The notes under the pieces: generated by a model
The model's database searches: none
The model's input: the letters and a program-made list of their open reading frames with translations, nothing else
Told to the model about the DNA's origin: nothing
Shown: in pieces, positions 8,074 to 15,404 of the stretch
How positions within the stretch are numbered: the stretch's first letter is position 1
Layout: every line of letters begins with the position of its first letter
Assembly (NCBI RefSeq): GCF_024464655.1
Contig: NZ_JANHAV010000007.1
Location: 121,082-185,081 of the forward strand
Origin: Halobellus inordinatus
Lineage (GTDB): Archaea > Halobacteriota > Halobacteria > Halobacteriales > Haloferacaceae
Direction: 5' to 3'
Length of the DNA: 64,000 bases
Made by a program: the position numbers and the translations under genes

Positions 8074-9240
8074 GTGACCGACACGACGACCGAGATGACC
8101 GGCTACGCGCGGCGGATGCTGGTGGCCGTCTCGCTTGGGTGGGCCATACTCCAGACCGGTCGGTTTCTCATCTCACCGCTCTTGCCGACGATCATCGCGG
8201 ACCTCGGGATCACCGAGGCGACTGCTGGCATCGCGCTCTCTATCTTCGGGGGCTCGTACGCGCTCGTCCAGTATCCGAGCGGCGAGTACTCCGACCGCTG
8301 GAACCGGGCGACGCTCATCGTCCCCGGATTGGTCGTCCTCGCCGTCGGATTCGCACTGTTCGGGCTGACGAACGGTGTCGTGCTGTTTTTCGTCGCCGCG
8401 ACGGTCGTCGGCATCGGGAAAGGGCTCTTTGCGATCCCGTCGCGAGCGCTGCTCTCGGATCTCTTCACGAAGCAGCGCGGTCGCGCGCTCGGCATCTACG
8501 CCGCCGGCACCGACGCCGGGGGACTGATTTCCTCCGGCGTGGCGATCCTCGCGCTGACGTACGCGAGTTGGCGGACGCCCTTCTTCCCTGTCGCGATCGG
8601 CCTCGGGCTGCTCACGGCCGCCTACGCCGCGACCACGAGAGACGGCTACCACGTCGGCGAGACCTCACTCGACGTCTCCGGTACTGTCGGTCGACTCGTC
8701 GAGAGTTCCCAGCAGCGGGAGACGCTCGTCGCTTTTTCGCTGTTTTACTTTATGGTCGGCGGGATCATCAACTTCATTCCGACGTACCTCGCCCAGACGA
8801 AGGGATTCTCCCAGAGCCTTGCGGGCCTGACGTTCGCGATCGTCTTCGCGATCGGACTCGCAGTGAAGCCGCTGGCTGGGTCGCTTGGCGATCGGTTCTC
8901 GCGGCGTGGGATCGCTGTCGCCGGGCTGCTCGTCGCCGCGACGGGCCTGACGGCTCTCGTCGTCGCGTCCGCGACCGTCGCGATTTGGTTCACAGTGGCG
9001 TTTCTCGCGCTCGGGTACAAGGCGGGCTTCCCACTCGCCGACGCGATCATCGTCGACGACGCGCCCGACGGCGGGATGGGTGCCGACCTCGGTGCAGCGC
9101 GGGCGCTCTTTCTCGGCGCGAACGCGGTCGGCCCGGCGTACGTCGGGATCGTCGCCACCTACGGCAGCTACGACCTCGCGTTCGGCGGATTCGTCGTCTG
9201 TCTGCTCGTCGCGGCGTGGCTGCTGTTCCGCAACCGGTAA
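8074..9240 (+). CDS. MFS permease
   Basis: This 388-residue protein has twelve predicted helices. The major-facilitator loop motif after helix 2 (GEYSDRWNRATLIVPG) and a second-half counterpart (GSLGDRFSRRGIAVAG) are both present. It resembles the organic-anion/carboxylate branch of the superfamily, but the substrate cannot be fixed. The start is GTG 8074; ATG 8095 is an in-frame alternative and would lose only seven residues. It follows the SDR gene on the same strand. Downstream, after a 248-bp region containing a candidate operator, is a winged-helix regulator that could control the neighbourhood. Confidence 0.82.
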   Translation: MTDTTTEMTGYARRMLVAVSLGWAILQTGRFLISPLLPTIIADLGITEATAGIALSIFGGSYALVQYPSGEYSDRWNRATLIVPGLVVLAVGFALFGLTNGVVLFFVAATVVGIGKGLFAIPSRALLSDLFTKQRGRALGIYAAGTDAGGLISSGVAILALTYASWRTPFFPVAIGLGLLTAAYAATTRDGYHVGETSLDVSGTVGRLVESSQQRETLVAFSLFYFMVGGIINFIPTYLAQTKGFSQSLAGLTFAIVFAIGLAVKPLAGSLGDRFSRRGIAVAGLLVAATGLTALVVASATVAIWFTVAFLALGYKAGFPLADAIIVDDAPDGGMGADLGAARALFLGANAVGPAYVGIVATYGSYDLAFGGFVVCLLVAAWLLFRNR

Positions 9241-9353
9241 CCTGTGCGCCACTGGACTGGGACCCGCGCCGATCGGTGTGTCTCGACGGGTATTCGTCGT
9301 TTCTCGACAGACGATACGTGCCTCAGCGCCAATTAACACCAACTACGCCACAC

Positions 9354-9372
9354 GGTAATTATTTTACCACAC
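9354..9372. promoter_or_regulatory. Candidate operator before the wHTH regulator
   Basis: GGTAA-ttatt-TTACC is a perfect 5-bp inverted repeat (9354-9368), and its right half continues as TTTTACCACACA. The half-site T(T/C)ACCACA recurs three times in the liv/hbd divergent promoter (15124-15136, about 15184-15192, 15313-15325). That suggests one regulator recognises all of them. The box is 117-135 bp upstream of the regulator gene. Confidence 0.4.
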
Positions 9373-9488
9373 ATTTTCTATTAGCGGTGAGTGTGTTACC
9401 AAATGTTTGAGTTGCGGCGAGACCGTCGCTGGCGGGCCGTCCTATCGAAACGTTCTCCCCGACAACCGGCTTTGAGGCAGAACGCAGA

Positions 9489-10010
9489 ATGAGCGACAGC
9501 AGACCAGCGTGGGACTTCAAAGAGCGAGACGTCGTCATCCTCAGAGAGCTCGCGCGGGATCCACAACTCTCCGCCCGTGAACTCACCGACGTCTTGGAAG
9601 AAGAACACGGAATCGACGTCAGCCACGTCACGGTGAGCAAAGCGATCCGGAATATGCGTGAAGCGGGCGTCTTCCGCGAAGCGATAATCCCGAACGAGTC
9701 GTACTTCACGTTCGCGCTGATGGAGTTCAAGTTCAACCCCGAGAACTTCAAAGAGCACTGGCGTGACACGATGGAACACATCAGATCGAGTCAGTACTCC
9801 ATCTTCTACTTCCTCTCGGACGGGGAGTACCAGTGGAAATCGGTGATGATGTTCCCCAGCCAGGAGGCGGAGTCGAAGTGGCTCCACGAGTTCTACAAAG
9901 AGCACGGGCAAGCCGTCAGCAACGTCCGTAGCTCCACGATGACGAACGTGCTGAAGTTCGGGACGACGCCGGGACTCTTCGATCACCTCGAATCAGACGG
10001 CGGTGAGTGA
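9489..10010 (+). CDS. Winged-helix transcriptional regulator
   Basis: This is a 173-residue protein. Residues 8-65 form an Lrp/AsnC-type winged helix: ERDVVILRELARDPQLSARE, then a helix-turn-helix with DVSHVTVSKAIRNMREAGVF, then a wing. The remaining 100 residues, with YFTFALMEFKF and a Trp/Phe-rich centre, look like a ligand-sensing or dimerisation domain that I do not recognise by name. It is not the usual RAM domain. It is convergent with the livKHMGF operon, and a candidate operator motif is shared with that operon's promoter. It is the best local candidate for controlling uptake and beta-oxidation here (inference). Confidence 0.75.
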   Translation: MSDSRPAWDFKERDVVILRELARDPQLSARELTDVLEEEHGIDVSHVTVSKAIRNMREAGVFREAIIPNESYFTFALMEFKFNPENFKEHWRDTMEHIRSSQYSIFYFLSDGEYQWKSVMMFPSQEAESKWLHEFYKEHGQAVSNVRSSTMTNVLKFGTTPGLFDHLESDGGE

Positions 10011-10102
10011 TTCAGCTCTGAGCGACAGGACACGTATGCGACCGTTTCCTCCGACAGGGGACGGTTCGGCGACAGCTGACGGTCGGCGACTGACGAAGCG
10101 GA

Positions 10103-10810
10103 TTACACGCCCAGGTACTCCTGTCTGAGCTCGTCGTCCTCGCGGAGTTGCGCCGTCGAGACTTCCTCGACGATTTCGCCCTCGTCGAGAATGTAGTGCC
10201 GTTCGGCGACAGCGACCGCCACGGCGACGTTCTGCTCTACCAGGAGGACGCTCACGTCCTGTTTCTCGTTGATCTCTTGGATGATCGACTCGATCCGTCG
10301 GACGATGTACGGAGCCAGCCCCTCGCAGGGCTCGTCGAGGAGCATCAGCTTCGGGTTCGTGACGAGGCTTCGCGCGATCGCCAGCATCTGCTGTTCGCCG
10401 CCGCTCATATTCTTCGAGGGGCGATCCCGCATATCGTCGAGTTCGGGGAACTGATCCAGCACCTCTTCGACGGGCAGCGGATCGCCGGCGTGATCCGCCG
10501 CGAGCCGGAGATTCTCTTTGACCGTGAGGTCTCGGAAGCACCGGCGTCCTTCGGGAACGAGAGACAGCCCGAGGTCCGAGATCTGGTAATTTCGGTGCGC
10601 ACGGAGGTCTTCGCCGTTGAACGTCATCGACCCACCGAACACCCGAGGAACGTCTGCACCGACGAGTGCGTGCATCGTCGTCGTCTTGCCCGCGCCGTTG
10701 CGGCCGAGCAGCGAGACGACCTCGTTCTCGTCGACCGAGAGATCGACGCCGAACAGCACCTGTCCGGTCTCGTATCCGGCTTCCAGTTCGGAGACGTCGA
10801 GGAGGCTCAT
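10103..10810 (-). CDS. livF: Branched-chain-type ABC transporter ATPase LivF
   Basis: This 235-residue ABC ATPase carries Walker A (LGRNGAGKTTTMHAL), the signature MSGGEQQMLAIARSL, Walker B (LMLLDEPCEGLAP) and a switch His region (VLLVEQNVAVAVAVAERHYI). The VEQN sequence and short C-terminus are typical of LivF. It is the last gene of a five-gene operon (livK-H-M-G-F on the minus strand) and overlaps livG by 4 bp. With LivG it powers import of a ligand captured by the binding lipoprotein at 13761. In this catabolic setting the ligand may be a carboxylic or aromatic acid rather than an amino acid (inference). Confidence 0.9.
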   Translation of the reverse strand: MSLLDVSELEAGYETGQVLFGVDLSVDENEVVSLLGRNGAGKTTTMHALVGADVPRVFGGSMTFNGEDLRAHRNYQISDLGLSLVPEGRRCFRDLTVKENLRLAADHAGDPLPVEEVLDQFPELDDMRDRPSKNMSGGEQQMLAIARSLVTNPKLMLLDEPCEGLAPYIVRRIESIIQEINEKQDVSVLLVEQNVAVAVAVAERHYILDEGEIVEEVSTAQLREDDELRQEYLGV

Positions 10811-11619
10811 AGTTCCTCCCGCATTCCGCCGAGGTACGCTTCCTGGACCTCCTCGTCGCCTCTGACCTCGTCGGGCGTGCCCGTCGCGAGGACGCGCCCC
10901 TGATCGAGGACGGTGACGCGGTCGCTTATCGAGAGGACGATATCCATATCGTGTTCGATCAAGAGCAGCGTCAGGCCGAGGTCCTGATGCACCGATTCGA
11001 TGAGGTCGGTGACGAGTCCCGTCTCGTTCGTTCCGAGACCACTCGTCGGCTCGTCGAGCAGGAGTACCGAAGGATCCGTCGCCAGCGCCATCGCGATACC
11101 CAGGCGACGCTGGTCGCCGTGCGAGAGGTTCTTCGCAGTGACTTCGCGTTTGTCAGTCAGCCCGACAGAGTCCAGAATGTCCAGCGCTTGCTCGCGGTGC
11201 TGGGACCGCCCCTCGCCGAGAAGATCGAACGAGAACGGTCCTGATTCGATCGTCTGGACGACCACCCGGACGTTTTCGAGGACGCTCAACTCGTTGAACA
11301 ACTGATTCGACTGAAACGAGCGGGCGAGGCCGCGGTGGGGACGCTGTTCCTGTGAGAGGTCCGTGATCTCCTCGCCGTGGAGATACACCGTCCCGTCGGT
11401 CGGGGCGAGCGCGTGCGTGAGCACGTTGAAAAGCGTCGTCTTGCCGGCCCCGTTCGGACCGATAATCGCTCGCAGTTCGCCCTCGGGAACGGCCAGATCG
11501 ACGTCGTCGACGGCGACGATGCCGCCGAACCGCTTCGTGAGGCCCGTCGAGCCAAGCGCTGCCGTCTGGGCGTCGCCTGTGTCCGTTCGCTCGGTCGTAG
11601 ACGTATCTGTTTCAGACAT
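10807..11619 (-). CDS. livG: Branched-chain-type ABC transporter ATPase LivG
   Basis: This 270-residue ABC ATPase has Walker A (GPNGAGKTTLFNVL), the signature LSHGDQRRLGIAMAL, Walker B (VLLLDEPTSGLG) and the LivG-type tail with VLATGTPDEVRGDEEVQEAYLG. The extended insert after Walker A and the HD switch (LLLIEHDMDIVLSISDR) separate it from LivF. I prefer ATG 11619 over GTG 11628. With that start it overlaps the end of livM by 8 bp, which suggests translational coupling. It is the fourth gene in the operon and acts at the inner face of the membrane with LivH and LivM. Confidence 0.9.
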   Translation of the reverse strand: MSETDTSTTERTDTGDAQTAALGSTGLTKRFGGIVAVDDVDLAVPEGELRAIIGPNGAGKTTLFNVLTHALAPTDGTVYLHGEEITDLSQEQRPHRGLARSFQSNQLFNELSVLENVRVVVQTIESGPFSFDLLGEGRSQHREQALDILDSVGLTDKREVTAKNLSHGDQRRLGIAMALATDPSVLLLDEPTSGLGTNETGLVTDLIESVHQDLGLTLLLIEHDMDIVLSISDRVTVLDQGRVLATGTPDEVRGDEEVQEAYLGGMREEL

Positions 11620-12736
11620 CTTCTTCACCGGTCCGCAGTCGGTCGTAGAGCGTTTCGATACTGTCTCTGAGGAGTCCCCAGATCCCCTCGCGTGGCGCGA
11701 TCAGCACCGCGATGACGAACAGCAGCCCGAGGAAGAACTGCCAGTACGCCAACACGCCCGCGAGTTCGAGACTGACGATCGGGACCTCCTTCAGCGGCAG
11801 GACGAGCATCTCGAAGTCGGTCAGGTAATCTTCGGCGAACAGCCAGACGAACGCGCCGGCGACGGGGCCGAAGAAGTAGTTCGCACCGCCGAGCACCGTC
11901 ATCAGGATGACGTCGCCGCTGGTCTCGACGGTCAGGAGCGAGAGCGTCGCGCCCTGTTCGTTGATTTCGAGGATCGTGCCGGCGTAGGCGGCGACGACCC
12001 CGCTCAGGGTGAACGCCCACACCTTGTACCGGTAGGTGTTGATCCCCATCGCGCGGGCCAGCTCTTTGTTTTCGCGGATTGCGATGAGCGTCCGACCGAA
12101 CGGCGAGCGGACGATCTGCCAGAGAACCACGAGGCCGACGAGGACCGCCGCTGCGACGAGCCAGTACCAGTCGAACTGGAAGCCGCCGAGGTTCACGTAC
12201 TTGAGACCGCGTTCTGTCTCGATCCACGCCGGGACCGCACCGCCCGCGATGCCGGTCGTCCCGCCGGTCAGTCCGGCAGGGTTGTAGTTGGCGATGAAGT
12301 GCGCGGTCGTCCCGAACGCGAGCGTGAGCATCGCGAAGTAAATCTCCCCTTTCTGGACGGTGATCCGGCCGATGAGATAGGCGGCGACCCCCGCGAGCGC
12401 GAGCGCGACGACCGCTGACAGGACGAACGACGAACTGAACCGTGACAGCCCGATCGCCGTGACGTACGCCCCGATCCCGAGGAACATCGCGTGGCCGAAC
12501 GACAGCAGCCCCGTGTACCCCAAGAGGAGGTTGAACGAGGCCGCAAACAGCATCCAGATGAGGATGGTGTTCGCAACCGACCCGTATCCGAGGAGGAACT
12601 CCATCGACACTAGTGGACGGAGCAAGATGACCAACAGGACCGACCCGATTGGAACCTTGTACCGATTCAGCGCCCCGAGCGGGAGCCCCGAGACGAGGCC
12701 CTCTCCGGTTCGGTTCGTGGCGGATTCGTCGCTCAT
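11612..12736 (-). CDS. livM: Branched-chain-type ABC permease LivM
   Basis: This is a 374-residue permease with about ten helices. It shows LivM features: a YGSVANTILIWMLFAASFNLLLGYTGLLSFG-like segment near residues 50-75, and the ABC-coupling loop with GRTLIAIRENKELARAMGIN. A later stretch is GGANYFFGPVAGAFVW. It pairs with LivH to form the membrane channel. It overlaps livH (4 bp) and livG, so the operon is continuous. Its N-terminus is longer and more polar than in bacterial LivM, as is common in haloarchaea. Confidence 0.9.
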   Translation of the reverse strand: MSDESATNRTGEGLVSGLPLGALNRYKVPIGSVLLVILLRPLVSMEFLLGYGSVANTILIWMLFAASFNLLLGYTGLLSFGHAMFLGIGAYVTAIGLSRFSSSFVLSAVVALALAGVAAYLIGRITVQKGEIYFAMLTLAFGTTAHFIANYNPAGLTGGTTGIAGGAVPAWIETERGLKYVNLGGFQFDWYWLVAAAVLVGLVVLWQIVRSPFGRTLIAIRENKELARAMGINTYRYKVWAFTLSGVVAAYAGTILEINEQGATLSLLTVETSGDVILMTVLGGANYFFGPVAGAFVWLFAEDYLTDFEMLVLPLKEVPIVSLELAGVLAYWQFFLGLLFVIAVLIAPREGIWGLLRDSIETLYDRLRTGEEDV

Positions 12737-13752
12737 TCGAGGAAGCCCTCCTGTCCGAACAGCCCGCGTGGCCGTGCGAGCAGCACGACGATCATCACCA
12801 GATACGGGACCAGTCCGCCGATCCCGGGAATATTGATGAACTCCAGCGTCGTCACCTCGGCCAGCGTCGAGAGGTACAGTGGCGTCAGATAGCTCGCGCC
12901 GCCGATCAGGAGGCCGGCGACGACACTCCCGAACAGGCTCCCGATCCCGCCGACAACGACGACGACGAACGCGAGGATGATGAACTGATTCGCCATCCCG
13001 ACGTCCATTCCGACTGCGGCACCCCGGAGGACGCCGCCGAGACCCGCGATGGCCGCGCCGAGCACGAACATCGAAATGAATCGGACGTTCATATTCACGC
13101 CGAGGAACTCGGCCATCTCGCGGTCGAGCACGCCCGCGCGAACGGAGAGACCGAAGTCGGTGCGCTCGATGAGCAGGTAGACGGCCGCGATGACGACGAC
13201 CGCCACGGCGACGGTGAACAGGCGGATCCGCGAGACGGTCGTGACTCCCAGATCGAAGCTCATCGAGAGGATTTGCGGAGCCACGACGCTTCGCGGCGTC
13301 CCCCCCCAGATGGCGCGCGTCGCCTCACCGAGCATCAACGCGATGCCGAACGTCGCGAGCAGTCCGTTCAGGGGGTTCTTGTCGTAGAGATGCCGGAGGA
13401 CGCCGCGTTCGATCGCGACGCCAACGAGTCCGACTCCGAGCGGTGCGACGATCAGCGCCACCCAGAACGAGACTCCCCAGACTTCCATCAGTTGGAAAGT
13501 GAAGTACGCGCCCAGCATAAACAGGGCGCCGTGGGCGAAGTTCACGATGCCGAGCAGCCCCAGGACGATTGACAGGCCGAGCGCGATCAGCACCAAGACG
13601 AGTCCGTACACGAGGCCGCCGATGACCTGATCGACGAACAGGCCGGGGCGAACGATGGCACTCATCACCGTCAACAGCACCAGGACGCCCCAGACGATAC
13701 CTCCAGCGGGCGTGATGCTGCGCTGCGTTCCCGGAATGGGAATGGCGTTCAT
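12733..13752 (-). CDS. livH: Branched-chain-type ABC permease LivH
   Basis: This is a 339-residue membrane protein of about eight to nine helices with the LivH signature GLVYGLVLVLIALGLSIVLG followed by GIVNFAHGALFMLGAYF. The coupling helix contains DREMAEFLGVNMN and the C-terminal GGIGSLFGSVVAG motif is present. The start is placed at ATG 13752, 8 bp after the livK stop; GTG 13764, which overlaps the livK stop, is an alternative. It forms the translocation pore with LivM. Confidence 0.9.
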   Translation of the reverse strand: MNAIPIPGTQRSITPAGGIVWGVLVLLTVMSAIVRPGLFVDQVIGGLVYGLVLVLIALGLSIVLGLLGIVNFAHGALFMLGAYFTFQLMEVWGVSFWVALIVAPLGVGLVGVAIERGVLRHLYDKNPLNGLLATFGIALMLGEATRAIWGGTPRSVVAPQILSMSFDLGVTTVSRIRLFTVAVAVVVIAAVYLLIERTDFGLSVRAGVLDREMAEFLGVNMNVRFISMFVLGAAIAGLGGVLRGAAVGMDVGMANQFIILAFVVVVVGGIGSLFGSVVAGLLIGGASYLTPLYLSTLAEVTTLEFINIPGIGGLVPYLVMIVVLLARPRGLFGQEGFLE

Positions 13753-13760
13753 ACGTGAGT

Positions 13761-15065
13761 TCACAGCGAGCAGCCCGTCGCGTCGCAGCTACGCATTACG
13801 TCTTTCCCGGCGCTCGATCCCTCGACCTGGAACCACGCGTTGTAGGGATCGGTCTGCATATCGCCCATCGAGCGCCCCGAGATCGCCCAGGTCGGGTGCA
13901 CGAGTTGGTGGTCGCAGGCCCGCCATTCGAGGTCGCCCGGCATAATGCTCAGCGCCGTCTCGCTCTCGACGGTGTGGCCTTCGAGCTCGCTGCGGATCGC
14001 TTCCCCGTCTGTCGAGCCGGCGCGGACGGCCGCGCGGACCTGCTGATCCATCGCGATGTACGCGTTGGCGTGGCGTACGTACGGGTTCTGATCGCGGTCT
14101 GCGACCCGCATCTTGAACTCCTCTGCGCTGTCGATCGCGTTCGTCCAGCCGGTCGAGGCGATGTCCATCATCGCCGCGGACTCCTGGCTGAGCCCCCAGA
14201 ACGCGATGTCTTCGGCCTGGTGACCCATCAGCTTGAAGTTCTCGTGCATTCCTTTGTTCCGGAGCTGCTTCATCGCCAGTCGCTTGTCGAGCGCGGGGAG
14301 GACGAGACCGAGGCCGGTCGCGTCGGAGTTAGCGACGTTGTTGAGGTACGACGTGTAGTCGTCGTTGGGGAACGGCGTCGCTTCCGACTCCACCACGGTG
14401 CCGCCGTTGGCCTCGATCTCTTCGATGTAGAGCTCCTGGGCGTTCTGTCCCCAGATGTAATCGGAGTACAGCAGGTACCACTTGTCGGCGATGTCGGCCA
14501 TTCGCGCCCCGATGGACTTGACCAGCATCGTGTTCGAAGAGTACGTGCTGAACATATGCGGCTGACAGCTCGATCCCGTCAGCGTGTCAGACGCGCCGTC
14601 TGCGATGTAGGAGACGCCGTTGTCGGAGGCCCACGTCCCGATCTTCGTACAGACGGCCGACGAGAGCGCGCCCTGCGCGAAGTCGATGCCATCCGCCGTC
14701 ACGGCTCGTTTCATTCGCTCCAGCGACGCGCTGGGATTGACTTCGGTGTCGTAGGTGCTGATCTCGATGTCGACGCCGAGTTCGCTCTCGAGGTCCTCCG
14801 CTGCGAGTTCGGCACCCGTTCGGAGTGCGGGTCCCCACGGCGCGAACGGACCGCTCTGGGGGTTGAAAACGCCGACGTGGAACGAACTCGGACCTGTGTC
14901 CTGGCTCGTCGAGCCACCCGTCGTCCCCGAGTCGCCACCGCCGTCCCCACCACTGTTGTCTCCGTCGCCTCCGCCGCCACCTGAACAACCGGCGAGTCCG
15001 GACATTGCGATTACTGAGGCTGCGCCACCCGTCTTCAGCACCTTGCGTCTGGTAGGTGATCTCAT
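13761..15065 (-). CDS. livK: Substrate-binding lipoprotein of Liv-type ABC transporter
   Basis: This is a 434-residue periplasmic-type binding protein. The N-terminus SPTRRKVLKTGGAASVIAMS followed by the lipobox GLAGC is a Tat signal for a lipid-anchored protein. A Gly/Asp/Ser/Thr-rich linker follows, then a type-1 Peripla_BP fold (FHVGVFNPQSGPFAPWGPAL at its start; LYSDYIWGQNAQELY in the middle). The family binds branched-chain amino acids, amides, urea or aromatic and short-chain acids. The residues here do not let me choose. It is the first gene of the operon and divergent from the hbd/ech gene; two candidate operator elements lie upstream. GTG 15077 is an alternative start. Confidence 0.88.
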   Translation of the reverse strand: MRSPTRRKVLKTGGAASVIAMSGLAGCSGGGGGDGDNSGGDGGGDSGTTGGSTSQDTGPSSFHVGVFNPQSGPFAPWGPALRTGAELAAEDLESELGVDIEISTYDTEVNPSASLERMKRAVTADGIDFAQGALSSAVCTKIGTWASDNGVSYIADGASDTLTGSSCQPHMFSTYSSNTMLVKSIGARMADIADKWYLLYSDYIWGQNAQELYIEEIEANGGTVVESEATPFPNDDYTSYLNNVANSDATGLGLVLPALDKRLAMKQLRNKGMHENFKLMGHQAEDIAFWGLSQESAAMMDIASTGWTNAIDSAEEFKMRVADRDQNPYVRHANAYIAMDQQVRAAVRAGSTDGEAIRSELEGHTVESETALSIMPGDLEWRACDHQLVHPTWAISGRSMGDMQTDPYNAWFQVEGSSAGKDVMRSCDATGCSL

Positions 15066-15097
15066 AGCTCGCTCCACACCTTAGAGCCGAACTTGAT

Positions 15098-15116
15098 AAT
15101 ACTTTCGTTAAGTATT
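15098..15116. promoter_or_regulatory. Inverted repeat in the livK promoter
   Basis: AATACTT-tcgtt-AAGTATT is a perfect 7-bp inverted repeat 33-51 bp upstream of the livK ATG. It overlaps the region where TATA/BRE should be (CTTAACGAAAGTATT on the minus strand). Such placement suits a repressor site, or it may simply be promoter sequence. Confidence 0.4.
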
Positions 15117-15123
15117 GAGATCG

Positions 15124-15136
15124 ATTGTGGTGAAAT
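15124..15136 (-). promoter_or_regulatory. Operator-like motif ATTTCACCACAAT, copy 1
   Basis: ATTGTGGTGAAAT here is the exact reverse complement of 15313-15325. It lies 59-71 bp upstream of livK. A weaker variant, TTACCACAC, is at about 15184-15192. The pair brackets the divergent livK and hbd/ech promoters. Confidence 0.45.
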
Positions 15137-15312
15137 AGTAAACGAAGCAGCGCCCATTCAGAAATCTTGTTAGAACGCGTATGTTACCACACTTCACGAT
15201 AGCGGGCCGCTCTGTACGCAGTGGGAGGACGTACTACACGTCTGGTGACCGCATAGCTCCCCAGACACAGTCCCGGCGAATGAAATTACAGATGGTGTCT
15301 TATCTGCCTAAA

Positions 15313-15325
15313 ATTTCACCACAAT
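15313..15325 (+). promoter_or_regulatory. Operator-like motif ATTTCACCACAAT, copy 2
   Basis: This is a perfect 13-bp inverted partner of 15124-15136, located 80-92 bp upstream of the hbd/ech ATG. Together they suggest joint control of the uptake operon and the beta-oxidation operon. The variant TTTTACCACACA occurs upstream of the wHTH regulator at 9489. Confidence 0.45.
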
Positions 15326-15404
15326 GTCTCTATACTAGCTAATTCTAAACACTGTGTCTAAAATACCAGAAGATTGAATAGCAACGTTAACTCTTGGGTA
15401 AGCG

